Below are positions 25,299 through 34,946 of a stretch of DNA of 64,000 bases, in pieces (position 1 is the first letter of the stretch; every line of letters begins with the position of its first letter). Both the position numbers and the translations under genes were made by a program. The DNA is from an uncultured Desulfobulbus sp. (lineage in GTDB: Bacteria; Desulfobacterota; Desulfobulbia; Desulfobulbales; Desulfobulbaceae). The notes below the pieces were generated by a model that was not told where the DNA came from, did not search any database, and worked only from the letters and a program-made list of their open reading frames with translations. Where the stretch lies: NCBI RefSeq assembly GCF_963665445.1, contig NZ_OY762276.1, forward strand, positions 3,962,601 through 4,026,600, in the 5' to 3' direction.

Positions 25299-27020
25299 TC
25301 ACCAGGCCATTGCGCTCAGGTCGACCTTCTTCTCCGCGATCAACCGCAGGCAGGCGTCTACGCTGTCGGCGTGATAAAGCACACCACGGCCGGAGCGAAT
25401 CTCCTCAAGCGCCGTTTCTATGCCGAGTGACGGCCGATAGGGCCGATGGGAACTCATCGCCTCGACCACATCGGCCACGGTCAGGATCTTGGCCTCCAGC
25501 AGAATCTCCTTATCAGTCAAACCACGCGGGTAGCCGGAACCGTCCAGGTGTTCGTGGTGCTGATAGACGATATCCGCCACCGGCCAGGGGAAAGGGATAT
25601 CCTTGAGGATCTCGTAGCCGACCTCGGTATGACACTTGATTATCGCCCGTTCCTGGGCGGAAAGCCGTGCCGGTTTGGCCAGGTACTCAGAAGGCAGGGA
25701 GATCTTGCCGATGTCATGCAGCAGGGCTGCAAAATGGAGGCCCTCGATCTGTTTTTCCGCCAACCCCAGTTCACGGGCAATGGCGCAGGCCAGTTTGTCC
25801 ACCCGCATCTGATGACCTGCGGTATAGGGGTCGCGTTTCTCCGCGGCCAGGGCTAATGATTTAACCGTCTCCTCCAGGCTGGAATGGAGTTCGTCGCGGC
25901 TTTTCTTCAGGGCCTCGATGGCGTTCTTGCGCTCGGAAATATCGCGGGCAATCCCCCGATATCCCAGGAATTCCTCCTTGTCGCCAAAAAACGGCACCCC
26001 GTTCTTCTCGATCACCACCACTCGGCCGTCACGGGTCTGACAGACGGTTTCAAACCCGTTGAAGGGTTTGTGGGAGCCAATCATTCTCTTAAAGAGCCGG
26101 CTGGTTCGCTCCAACTCCTTGACCGTGACCAGGTCCTCGAGGTGCTTGCCTATGATTTCCTCGGCCTCGAAGCCAAGCAAATCTTGTATCTTGGGGCTAC
26201 AGTAGGTGTAGGCACCCTCGGCATCGATCTCCCAGATCCAGTCGCTGGTGGTTTCAACCAGGGATCTGAAGCGGGCATTGCTTTCCTCGAGTGCGGTCAA
26301 AAGCCGTTCCCGCTCTTCCCAGATAATGCGCCGCACCCGATCGGCAAGCACGGTATGGCGAATGATGTAAAACGCCAGGAAGGCGTTGATCAGCAAAATG
26401 ACCGAGGCAATGGCGTTGAGCTGTTTGGCGATAACGCCGATCTCGACATTGACATCCTCGACGTAGAGTCCTGTGCCGATGACCCAACCCCAGGGTTTGA
26501 ACCCTTTGACATAGGAAATTTTGGGCACGATCTTCTTGGGCTCGTCCTGCCACTGGAAGAGGTACTCCACATAGCCGGCCTCCTGGGCCTTGACCACGCG
26601 CACGAACTCCTCGAGCAGATTTTTTCCGGTGGGATAGCGAAAATCAGGCACTGCCTCGCCGCGCAGATCAGGGCGATAGGGGTGGACGACGATCAGGGCC
26701 TTCATATCGTTGACCCAGAAGTAGTCCTTGTTGCTCGGGCCGTAACGAAGCGAGGCAATGATGCGCAAGGCCTCCTTTTGGGCCTTCTCCTCACTCATTT
26801 CCCCCGAGCGGGCCATCTGTTCGTAGGTCGAGACCAGATCGTAGACGATTTCGACCATCTCGCGGAGCATATCCCGCTTCTTGGCCAACAGGTTTTCCTT
26901 AAAAGACGGCAGGATAATGACAAAGGTGGCGGTAACGAACAGAAGAATGGTGAGCAGGGCCGGCAGGGCGATCCTGAAGGAGATGGCATGGGCAAATTTG
27001 CGTTTCTTGTCCTTCTCCAC
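25299..27020 (-). CDS. Cache-PAS-HD-GYP signalling protein (c-di-GMP phosphodiesterase)
   Basis: 573 residues from a GTG at 27020 with GGAG five bases upstream; a TTG at 27077 would add 19 residues but lacks a ribosome site. Order: N-terminal membrane helix (FRIALPALLTILLFVTATFV), periplasmic single-Cache sensor (about 25-215, with KDYFWVND and WVIGTGLYVEDV), second helix (SVILLINAFLAFYII), PAS domain (RFRSLVETTSDWIWEID to ISERK), then HD-GYP. Metal and signature residues are present: LLHDIGKISLP and HHEHLDGSGYPRGL. It should sense a small extracellular ligand and hydrolyse cyclic di-GMP inside the cell. It is monocistronic and converges on cysC. Confidence 0.92.
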   Translation of the reverse strand: MEKDKKRKFAHAISFRIALPALLTILLFVTATFVIILPSFKENLLAKKRDMLREMVEIVYDLVSTYEQMARSGEMSEEKAQKEALRIIASLRYGPSNKDYFWVNDMKALIVVHPYRPDLRGEAVPDFRYPTGKNLLEEFVRVVKAQEAGYVEYLFQWQDEPKKIVPKISYVKGFKPWGWVIGTGLYVEDVNVEIGVIAKQLNAIASVILLINAFLAFYIIRHTVLADRVRRIIWEERERLLTALEESNARFRSLVETTSDWIWEIDAEGAYTYCSPKIQDLLGFEAEEIIGKHLEDLVTVKELERTSRLFKRMIGSHKPFNGFETVCQTRDGRVVVIEKNGVPFFGDKEEFLGYRGIARDISERKNAIEALKKSRDELHSSLEETVKSLALAAEKRDPYTAGHQMRVDKLACAIARELGLAEKQIEGLHFAALLHDIGKISLPSEYLAKPARLSAQERAIIKCHTEVGYEILKDIPFPWPVADIVYQHHEHLDGSGYPRGLTDKEILLEAKILTVADVVEAMSSHRPYRPSLGIETALEEIRSGRGVLYHADSVDACLRLIAEKKVDLSAMAW

Positions 27021-27283
27021 AACGACTCCGCACTCTCTGAAGGTGGGGCATACGGGCGAGATGCTTGACCGGGGCAAACCTGAACCAATCCCTCCCCGAT
27101 TGATCCAGGCCGGAGAAAGGCGACGCCTCTCTTCCTATCAGCATAACTTTTGTCGAGGAGATCAGCAAGAGATCTTCCCAATTTCCTTGACCTTTCCTCT
27201 TTTTCCCCCACTGTCATGGCGTGACGCAACCAGGTGAGTTTTCGCTTGACTTTCACCGGGGAATTTTGTTCCCTACGTTCACG

Positions 27284-27442
27284 TTTCAGGTTCCGTTATC
27301 GGATGAAGAGGGAACTCCGTGCAAATCGGAGACGGGCCCGCCGCTGTAACCGGGGACAAAGGCCGCAGAGAAGTCACTGACCGTCAAGGTTGGGAAGACG
27401 CGGCCGGAGGATGAACCGGAAGTCAGAATACCTGCCTGAAAC
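27284..27442 (+). promoter_or_regulatory. Cobalamin riboswitch
   Basis: The outer stem pairs TTTCAGGT (27285-27292) with ACCTGCCTGAAA (27430-27441). Inside are AGGGAACTCCGTGCAAATC, the core GCCGCTGTAACCGG and the B12-box form AGTCAGAATACCTGCC. All major elements of the AdoCbl/cobalamin aptamer are present, on the plus strand. It is followed by a strong terminator, so ligand-dependent termination is the likely mechanism. No cobalamin-related gene is recognisable downstream. Confidence 0.92.
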
Positions 27443-27500
27443 GAGACAGCCCTTCCCCGCGGATCTGGGAGGCGGCATCGATACGTGGATAGACCAGGGC

Positions 27501-27541
27501 ATCCCCGGATCATTGCAGAACCATGATCCGGGGATTTTTTG
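27501..27541 (+). terminator. Terminator / expression platform of the cobalamin riboswitch
   Basis: ATCCCCGGATCAT pairs perfectly with ATGATCCGGGGAT, then a run of six T. It lies 59 bases after the aptamer, as expected for transcription-termination control. Confidence 0.92.
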
Positions 27542-27945
27542 TGTGCAGCCCCCGGATCAAAGCGGCGGAAGCCCGGTATTTCACCTCCATCGCCGGCGTT
27601 TCCCTGGAAGAACGGCTCCTGCTCATCTCGGGGTATCGGCAGCAGAACTGCCTCAGGATCTTTTTTGCCATGTCCGGGCTACCGGCGGTGATAGCGTTTG
27701 CCGGCGATATTGCTGCCCCGGCCTCTCCCAAGAATCCTGCCCCCGTCCCCACCGATCTTTTTCGGAGCCGTTCATCCACACGAGCCTCAGTCAGTTCTCC
27801 CCGCAAATCTCCACATCATTTTGTGGCCAAATCCTCATCCGAAAAAAATGAAAATAGGCCAGAGACCTCACACTGGACTTGAAGCCAGCGCAGTCCCCAT
27901 ACCAATAGCCTGTTTTCATTTATATTTTGACAAGGAGCGTGTTGC
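27542..27945. other. Gene-poor stretch after riboswitch
   Basis: No convincing gene. One plus frame stays open to 27882 with a stretch around VSLEERLLLISGYRQQNCLRIFF, but it has no ribosome site and I do not recognise it; it could be the remnant of the gene once controlled by the riboswitch. The leader of the phytase-like gene, with AAGGAG at 27932, ends the segment. Confidence 0.45.
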
Positions 27946-29402
27946 ATGTACAAGAACATTTCCATGGCCCTTTTCCTGGCCTCCCTGACCTCGACATCAG
28001 TTGCCCTTGCAGGGCCGAAGCTCATTGCCAGCGGCACGATCAGCGGGGCCTACAAGGACTTTGCCCTGCGGACCTCCGCTACTCTGGAAAACGGCATTCC
28101 CGGAATTCGCTTGGGAGGAATTGGCTCCGGTTTCGCCTATGCCGGCGGCAATACCTTCATCGCCCTTCCGGACCGCGGACCAAATGCCACCAGCTACAAC
28201 GACAGCGTTGACGATACGGTCTCCTACATCAACCGTTTCCACACCTTGAGCGTAACTCTGGCCCAAAGTGACGATGGTTCGGCCCTTCCCTTTACCCTGA
28301 CGCCGATGTTGATTGAGACCACGCTGTTATCCAGCAAAACACCCCCTGTATTACAGCAGCGGTTCGGCATACGAACTCTCCAGCGGCATTCCTGCACTCA
28401 ACAAAAAGAACCGGACCTACTATTTCACCGGCCGTTCCGATAAATTTGCCCCCAGCAGAGGATCGCTCAATGCCAACAATGGACGCCTGGATCCCGAAGG
28501 CGTGCGGGTCTCCAACGATGGCCGCACCATCTACATCTCTGACGAATATGGCCCCTATGTCTATGGATTTGATCGGGAAACCGGTGTGCGCAGCAAAGTG
28601 TTCACCCTGCCGGCGACCTTTGCCGCCGCCAATCTGAGCGCGGTCGGCGACGAGGAGATCAGTGCCAACACCAGCGGCCGTCTTGCCAACAAGGGGATGA
28701 AGGGGCTCGCTCTCACTCCGGATGGCAAGACCCTGGTCGGCGCGATGCAAAGCCCGCTTATCCAGGACGGTGGGAAAGATGCCGCCGTTACCCGGATCAT
28801 CACCATCGACATTCAATCCGGGGCCACCAAGCAGTATGCCTATCAACTCGACAATTTGGGGAGCAAAGACGATCCGAAATACGGTTCCATCAGCGAAATC
28901 CAGGCGATCAACAACCACCAATTCCTGGTGGATGAACGTGACGGCAAGGGGGTTGGGGGACGATTCAAAAGCGAAGCAGAAAAAGCTCTACAAGATCGAT
29001 ATTAACGGGGCAACCGACATCACCACTCTGAGCGGTGCGGAAAATCTCCTTACTCATGTTGTCGGCAAATCCCTGTTTCTTGATCTGGTGGAGATCCTCA
29101 ATGATAACGGCATAGAGAAAGAGGCAATACCGACCAAACTCGAGGGGATTGCCTTCGGACAGGATATCGAGGTGGACGGTACCAGCAAACACACCCTCTA
29201 TGTCTCCAACGACAACGATTATCTGGCCACCACCACCGTGGACGATGCAACCGTCGACAATCCCAACACCATCTACGTCTTCTCTTTTACCGACGGGGAC
29301 CTTCCTGGATTCATCCCCCAACCCATCCGCCCCTATTACGTGGAGGAGATGGAGGGACACGATTGGGCCTGCAGTCGAGATTGCGGCAACGGCAAGCGAT
29401 AA
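27946..29402 (+). pseudogene. Exported phytase-like esterase, two frameshifts
   Basis: The ATG at 27946 follows AAGGAG. MYKNISMALFLASLTSTSVALA is a signal peptide. The body, with GIGSGFAYAGGNTFIALPDRG, then VRVSNDGRTIYISDEYGPYVYGFD-like segments, GMKGLALTPDGKTLVGAMQS and LEGIAFGQDIE, fits the 'esterase-like activity of phytase' beta-propeller family. Two +1 indels break it: one in a C run at 28342-28346 and one in the G runs at 28948-28959. Corrected length is about 485 residues. Function is probably periplasmic phosphoesterase or a related activity. It is the first gene after the cobalamin riboswitch, though a link is not obvious. Both lesions are homopolymeric, so a sequencing or assembly error is possible. 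Confidence 0.75.
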
Positions 29403-29708
29403 AGACAGAGCTTCATAATCCCCTCTGATCAGTGCAAAGACACCACAGTGTAGCAACCTTTACCCATATGCACCATGTACCGGGGAGACGGATGACCCTG
29501 TCTCCCTTTTTGAATTTTCGGATCTCCCCACCGCTATCCAGGAAAAGGCCGGTTTTCTCCTTCTGCCCTTCAATAAACTTCAAAAATGTGATGCAATACC
29601 CAACACAAAAATGTAAACGAAGATTAACCCCTTGAAATTCGTCAAGGTTACCGCAATAATAGAATCAAATCCGCTGACTCACCTACCCCTACCTCGTTAA
29701 GGAGGCGC
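29403..29708. other. Intergenic region upstream of prkA operon
   Basis: 306 bases without a gene. It contains the candidate promoter at 29632-29660 and the ribosome site GGAGG at 29701-29705. A 67-codon plus ORF (29432-29635) has no supporting features. Confidence 0.5.
29632..29660 (+). promoter_or_regulatory. Candidate sigma-70 promoter of prkA operon
   Basis: TTGAAA, 17-base spacer, AATAAT. Transcription would start near 29668, about 40 bases upstream of the prkA start. Confidence 0.5.
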
Positions 29709-31772
29709 ATGATGACCGACCCCAAGACCACCTCGCTTAGTCACCATATTCAAGCTGTCAAAAAAGGTGAACGCGTCTTTGAAAACGCCTTCCAGAGCGT
29801 CAGCCGCATGATTCTGGACAAAGAGATTGACAAGGTCACGGTCAACGGCAAAACCACCTTCGATTTCACCATTTTCCGTGAAGGCAAAAAGCACATCATC
29901 GGCATGTACGATGAGATCAACTCCTTTGTCTCCTTTGTCAAGGACGCCTCCCAGGGCGGCTCCTCCAAGGAGATGGCCTTTGTCCTGGTCGGCGAGCCGG
30001 GCAACGGCAAGACCTTTCTGGTGGAATACCTGTGCAGCCTGTACCGCACCTTCCTCGCCCAGCCCAAAAATCGCAAATATTCCTTCCGCTTCCATGGCCT
30101 GGACAAGATAGGCACCTACGGCGCGATCAAGATGATCGAGTCCCAGACCTACGAGGATCCGATGGTCCTGGCGCTCAACCTGTTTGAGACCAAGGAAGAA
30201 TCCATGCAGTACCTGGCCAAGAAGTTCAAGATCAGTGACGCCATGATCGAAGAGTGGATGGAAAATTACCGCCCGCTCGGTGCTTGCTCGGCCTACATCT
30301 GGGAGGACCTCCGCAGCCTGGCCGGCGGCAATATCGACGAGATGCTCAACAACATCGAGATCGTGCCGGTCCCACTGGTGGAGAGCCTGGGCACGGTCAC
30401 CGGCAAGTATCCGGCCAAGGACAAGATCACCTCCTCGGCGGTCGATCTCCTGGGCGAAGAGTCGATCCAGCGCCTGCTCCACATCACCGACACCAACAAC
30501 CCCTACCGCTTTGATCTCAGGCGCGGAGCCCTTGCCCGTGTGGCCGGAGGCGGCATCCACTTCAGCGACGAGATCTACAAGAACAAGAAGGACCTGGTGC
30601 AGGTCTACCTGGGCATCATTCAGAACCGCACCATCGAAATCGACGGGTACCGCTGGCCAATCGACACACTGATCATCGCCACCAGCAACAACTCCGAGTT
30701 CAACCGCTTTCTCGCGGAGAAAGAGGAGGCGCCGATCATCGACCGCTGCCGTATCTGCTATGTTTCCCACAATACCAACTACCGCCAGCAGCATGACCTG
30801 ACCGCCTACGCCATCGGCAACGAGTCCAAGACCACCCTGACCGGCAACACCATGCACCAGGATCCCAACCTCAATTATGCCGCCTCCGTGGGCGTGGTCC
30901 TCACCCGTCTGCCGCGCTCGGAAAAGCTGACCCCGATCGAGACCATGAAACTGGCCGCGGGCGAGGTTGCCGGCGAAAAGAGCCTGAAGACCCTTTCCGA
31001 GGTGATCGACACCCTCAACCAGGAGCACGACATCACCAAGCGATTCGGCCAGAAGGGGCTTGGCCAGCGCAACCTCGGCCGCACCATGCAACTGATGCTG
31101 GAGAGTTCGGAGACCAACGAGGGCAAGTGCATGTTTGCCTACGATGTGTTCACCGCCCTGGAGCGGGTGATTCTCGACTACGTCTCCGAGGCGGCGGACC
31201 GGGCCAAGTTTCTCGACGATCTCAAGATCGCCAAGGGGCTCTACCGCGAGCGGATCATGACCGAGATGTTCAACGCCTACATGGATGAGCCGCTGGCAAT
31301 CCGCAAGGACGTGCTCAACTACGTCAACATGATCATCGGCATCGACGCCGAGAACCTGGGCGTGGACCGCATGTGGAAATACAAAAATCCCCAGACCGGC
31401 GAACTGGTGGCCCTGAAGATCGACGAACGCTACATCGATTCAGTGGAGGCCTGCCTGGGGCTGAAAGTGCGCGAGCAGAAAGACTCCTTCCGCACCTCGA
31501 TCCGCAAGATCTATGGCCAAAAGATCTCCATTGACCCGGACTACGACTTCATGGATAACCTGGAACTGGTCAAGGCGGTGACCGATGTGCGCCTCAAATC
31601 GGATATCGCCGGTGCGGGCAGCCTGATCGGGGCCCTTGCCAACCGGACCAACGAGGAAAACCAGAAACTCTATGACCGGATGATCGACACCATGCTCAAT
31701 AAACTGGGCTACTGCCTGACCTGCGCCCAGAAAACCATTGAATATTTCTGTACCCAGGTTGATGAGAATTGA
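29709..31772 (+). CDS. prkA: PrkA serine protein kinase (AAA+)
   Basis: 687 residues. Two adjacent ATGs (29709, 29712) follow GGAGG; the second has the better spacing. The N-terminal PrkA AAA domain has Walker A GEPGNGKT (95-102) and HFSDEIYKNKKDLVQVYLG as the Walker B region, then IATSNNSEFNRFL. The C-terminal third is the PrkA kinase domain (EAADRAKFLDDL to YIDSVEACLG). PrkA/YeaG proteins are stress- and starvation-linked AAA+ proteins with kinase activity reported in E. coli and Bacillus. It heads a four-gene operon with DUF444, SpoVR and a second PrkA-like protein, a well-conserved neighbourhood for the first three. Confidence 0.95.
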   Translation: MMTDPKTTSLSHHIQAVKKGERVFENAFQSVSRMILDKEIDKVTVNGKTTFDFTIFREGKKHIIGMYDEINSFVSFVKDASQGGSSKEMAFVLVGEPGNGKTFLVEYLCSLYRTFLAQPKNRKYSFRFHGLDKIGTYGAIKMIESQTYEDPMVLALNLFETKEESMQYLAKKFKISDAMIEEWMENYRPLGACSAYIWEDLRSLAGGNIDEMLNNIEIVPVPLVESLGTVTGKYPAKDKITSSAVDLLGEESIQRLLHITDTNNPYRFDLRRGALARVAGGGIHFSDEIYKNKKDLVQVYLGIIQNRTIEIDGYRWPIDTLIIATSNNSEFNRFLAEKEEAPIIDRCRICYVSHNTNYRQQHDLTAYAIGNESKTTLTGNTMHQDPNLNYAASVGVVLTRLPRSEKLTPIETMKLAAGEVAGEKSLKTLSEVIDTLNQEHDITKRFGQKGLGQRNLGRTMQLMLESSETNEGKCMFAYDVFTALERVILDYVSEAADRAKFLDDLKIAKGLYRERIMTEMFNAYMDEPLAIRKDVLNYVNMIIGIDAENLGVDRMWKYKNPQTGELVALKIDERYIDSVEACLGLKVREQKDSFRTSIRKIYGQKISIDPDYDFMDNLELVKAVTDVRLKSDIAGAGSLIGALANRTNEENQKLYDRMIDTMLNKLGYCLTCAQKTIEYFCTQVDEN

Positions 31773-31854
31773 TGTCCACGCACAACGTGAAAAAGCTGAC
31801 ATACACCTCTGGTGAAATCAGCCTCCAGAACGCCAACCCGAGCGTGGAGGGATC

Positions 31855-33246
31855 ATGAATAAGCTGCGGCAACTCTACCAACAGCTGGAAGCCAAAGGCC
31901 TTTCTCTCGAGCAGCGGCGCGTTATCGAACATGAGCTGGCGCTGTCTGAATTAAGCGGCGATCCGCTCCGGGCACATCTGCGTGGTCCGCGGTCGGAGGC
32001 ACGCTCGCTCTACAGCTACAGCGACCCGGAGATTCTCGGCCAGGCCAATCCCTCGCCGTTGATGTCGCTTGTTGCGGCCCAATCCCTTGATCACCTGCTG
32101 CAACGCGATCTGCAACGGGAAAAAGACGGATTTCCGCGCAAGATCCGCGTGGGCAAGCTGGTCAAGCCCGGCCGCGACGGCGACGACAAGGTGGTGGTGA
32201 TTCCGACCACGGTTGAAGAAAAATTGATCCACGGCCCCATTCCCGAGGAAGAGGAAGAAGGCGAAGGCGGCGAAGGCCAGGATCCGGGCGAAGGCGGGGC
32301 CGGTGAGGGGGAAGAGGGCGAGGTTATCGGTGAGCAGCCGGTTCGCGAAGAACAGGGCGGCGGCAGCGGTTCCGGTCAGGGTCAGGGTGGAGCCCATGAG
32401 CTCGAATCCACGGTCTATGATCTCGGCCGCGTCCTCACCGAACAGTTTGCCCTGCCCAACCTGCGCGACAAGGGCAAAAAACGATCGCTCACCCGCTACG
32501 CCTACGATCTGACCGACAAGAACCGCGGTTTCGGCCAGATACTCGACAAGAAGGCGACCCTGAAACAGGTGCTGCAGACCAACATCGCCCTAGGCAGGGT
32601 CAAGGCCGGAGCCCTGCCGGATGCCAACGCCCTCATGGTTTCTCCCAAGGACCGGGTCTATCGCATCCTCTCCAAGGAGCTTGATTACGAGGCGCAGGCA
32701 GTGGTCTTTTTCGTGCGCGACTACTCCGGTTCCATGGCGGGCAAACCCACGGAACTGGTGGTCAACCAACATGTGCTCATCTACGCCTGGCTGACCTATC
32801 AGTACCAGAACCAGGTGGAGACTCGCTTCATCCTCCACGACACCGAAGCGCGCGAGGTGGAAAATTTCCAATCCTACTACCAGATGCAGGTTGCCGGTGG
32901 CACCCAGGTGAGCTCGGCCTACCGGCTGGTCAACAAAATCGTTGCCGAGGAGGAGTTGTATCGCGACTACTCGATCTATGTTTTCCACGGCACCGACGGC
33001 GATGATTGGGACACCTACGGCGAAGAATCCTTGCCCGAGTTGAAAAAGATGCTGACCTACGCCAGCCGCATCGGGGTGACCATTGCCGAAAACGGGCTGG
33101 ACGGCAGTCGTCGGACCGAGGTGGAAAAGTACCTGACCAACTCCGGTCTGTTGGAGTCCAAAAAGGATCTGCTGCGTCTGGACGTCATGTCCAAAGACAG
33201 TAACGAAGCGCGGATCATCGAGGGCATCAAGAATCTGATATCTTAA
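31855..33246 (+). CDS. yeaH: DUF444 (YeaH-type) von Willebrand A-like protein
   Basis: 463 residues. The central part is a very acidic Gly/Glu-rich linker (about 120-180: EEEEEGEGGEG and onward). The C-terminal half is a vWA-like domain with a MIDAS DYSGSM (about 290-295), HGTDGDDWD and IGVTIAENG. DUF444 proteins are always linked to prkA and spoVR; a vWA protein beside an AAA+ ATPase resembles MoxR-vWA pairs that remodel or activate targets. It is cytoplasmic, with no signal peptide. GGAGGG precedes the ATG at 31855. Its precise activity is not known for the family. Confidence 0.92.
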   Translation: MNKLRQLYQQLEAKGLSLEQRRVIEHELALSELSGDPLRAHLRGPRSEARSLYSYSDPEILGQANPSPLMSLVAAQSLDHLLQRDLQREKDGFPRKIRVGKLVKPGRDGDDKVVVIPTTVEEKLIHGPIPEEEEEGEGGEGQDPGEGGAGEGEEGEVIGEQPVREEQGGGSGSGQGQGGAHELESTVYDLGRVLTEQFALPNLRDKGKKRSLTRYAYDLTDKNRGFGQILDKKATLKQVLQTNIALGRVKAGALPDANALMVSPKDRVYRILSKELDYEAQAVVFFVRDYSGSMAGKPTELVVNQHVLIYAWLTYQYQNQVETRFILHDTEAREVENFQSYYQMQVAGGTQVSSAYRLVNKIVAEEELYRDYSIYVFHGTDGDDWDTYGEESLPELKKMLTYASRIGVTIAENGLDGSRRTEVEKYLTNSGLLESKKDLLRLDVMSKDSNEARIIEGIKNLIS

Positions 33247-33277
33247 CAGGGGCAGACCTCCTGACAGTGGTGGGACT

Positions 33278-34912
33278 ATGGAACTGATCAGTCAGCATAC
33301 CAAACGAATCATGGAGGGGTGCAAGGAACGGGCCCGGCAGGCCGGTTTGCGCTTCGAGGACGAGACCCTGGAGTACGTGGTCACCAACCGCGACATGCTC
33401 GAGCTTGGTCCGAAAGTCATGATTCCCACCCTCTACGACTATTGGGTGCAGGAAGTGGAAGTTTTGCGGGAACAGGGCCGCTACGAGCTCTACCCCAACA
33501 ATCCCTATGAGACGGTGATCAACACCCGGCCACCGATCTCCTACTACAACGACAATAACCCGGACTGGCTCAACGTGATGATTTTTTATCATGTAATCGG
33601 CCATATCGACTTTTTCCAGAACAACCTTTTTTTCCGCCATACCTGGAATTACGACTTCACCGGACGGGCCCTGGCCGACAAACGGCTGATCGCCAAACTG
33701 CGCTCGGAAAAAGGACGCTGGGTCGATTACGTGATCGAGTTCGCCCGCACCGTTGACAACCTGGTGGGGTACTTCGAACTCCTGGAAGAGAGCGGCAAGA
33801 AGATCAAACAGGAGAAGCCGTCCCTGCTCGACTTCTACTTCGATGTCTTTCTCCAGCGCGGCAGCCGGGCGACAGTGAGCAGCTATGCCCGGGAGATCGA
33901 GCGCTACAACAAGCTTCTCCGCGAGCACCCGGAAGACGGCGAGATGCGCTTTCTCAAATCGATCACCGAGAAATACACCGAGCTGGAATCGCTCTATGCC
34001 CGCAGCCTCAAGGAAAAAAAGAGCGTCGGCCGCACCGATCTGCTCCAGTTTCTCATTGAGTTTTCACCGTTTCTCAATGCCGAAAAAAACCGCTGGATGC
34101 TGATGGTGCTCGAGGTGATCCGTTCGACCTCACTCTACTTCCAGCCGCAGATCCGCACCAAGATCCTCAACGAGGGCTGGGCCTCCTACTGGCACGACAC
34201 CCTCTTTCTCCAGGATGACCGCATCAAAGGGCATGAGGTGGACTATGCCATCGTCAACGCCAAGGTCACCTCCATGCCCCGGGTGGGGCTCAACCCCTAT
34301 GCCCTGGGCATGCGCCTGTTTCAGTACCTGGAGGACAAGGCGGAAAAAGGACGCACCAGCCTGAAGTACTTCCAGACAAGCGATCGCCAGCAGCGACGCA
34401 ATTTCGATCAGGCCACCGGCCATGGAAGGGACTACATCTTTCACATCCGTGAAAATTACTGCGACTCGATGTTCATCAACTCCTTCATTGATCAGGATTT
34501 CATCGATCTGCACCGCCTCTTTGTGGTCGGCAAGCGACTCAACAAGGAACGGATGACCTGGCAGTACTACGTCAAGAGCCGCAAATCCGAGGATTACAAG
34601 GCCATGGTCGCGGACAGCCTCTACCACCCGCCGCGGATCGAGGTCACGGTGGCGGAAAACAATGCCCTGGTGCTCAACCATGTTTTCGAGGGCAAACCGC
34701 TGTTGCGCGACTTCATTCAGGGCGTCCTCCTCGGGGTGGAGTACCTCTGGGGCGAGGAGGTGCACCTCTACACCTCTGTGCCCATCCCCATCAAGGCCAG
34801 CCGGGACATCGACGGCCGGCCCAAGGAGGAGACGCCGAAACGGACCATTCAATGGAAGCGCTTTCGCTACACCATGAAAGACAGAACCCTGTCGCGAACG
34901 CTCGCGGAATAA
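33278..34912 (+). CDS. spoVR: SpoVR family protein
   Basis: 544 residues. The conserved SpoVR segments are present: MIPTLYDYWVQEVE, MIFYHVIGHIDFFQNN (with paired His), RHTWNYDF, NEGWASYWHDTLF and YALGMRLFQYLED. SpoVR (YcgB in E. coli) was named for a spore-cortex defect in Bacillus, but it is widespread in non-spore-formers, as here, and its activity is unknown. Histidines and acidic residues in HVIGH and EGWASYWH could bind a metal. It lies 32 bases after yeaH and 34 bases before the second prkA-like gene, within the operon. Confidence 0.94.
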   Translation: MELISQHTKRIMEGCKERARQAGLRFEDETLEYVVTNRDMLELGPKVMIPTLYDYWVQEVEVLREQGRYELYPNNPYETVINTRPPISYYNDNNPDWLNVMIFYHVIGHIDFFQNNLFFRHTWNYDFTGRALADKRLIAKLRSEKGRWVDYVIEFARTVDNLVGYFELLEESGKKIKQEKPSLLDFYFDVFLQRGSRATVSSYAREIERYNKLLREHPEDGEMRFLKSITEKYTELESLYARSLKEKKSVGRTDLLQFLIEFSPFLNAEKNRWMLMVLEVIRSTSLYFQPQIRTKILNEGWASYWHDTLFLQDDRIKGHEVDYAIVNAKVTSMPRVGLNPYALGMRLFQYLEDKAEKGRTSLKYFQTSDRQQRRNFDQATGHGRDYIFHIRENYCDSMFINSFIDQDFIDLHRLFVVGKRLNKERMTWQYYVKSRKSEDYKAMVADSLYHPPRIEVTVAENNALVLNHVFEGKPLLRDFIQGVLLGVEYLWGEEVHLYTSVPIPIKASRDIDGRPKEETPKRTIQWKRFRYTMKDRTLSRTLAE

Positions 34913-34946
34913 CGGCACCGCGGCAACCCGAACCAGGAAGGTGACC

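Noticed and set aside
27523-27882. 119-codon plus ORF after the riboswitch terminator
   Set aside because: No ribosome site or recognisable domain, and its start overlaps the terminator; kept only as a possible remnant.
29697-31091. 464-codon minus-strand ORF opposite prkA
   Set aside because: Antisense shadow of prkA, which has full PrkA motifs on the plus strand.
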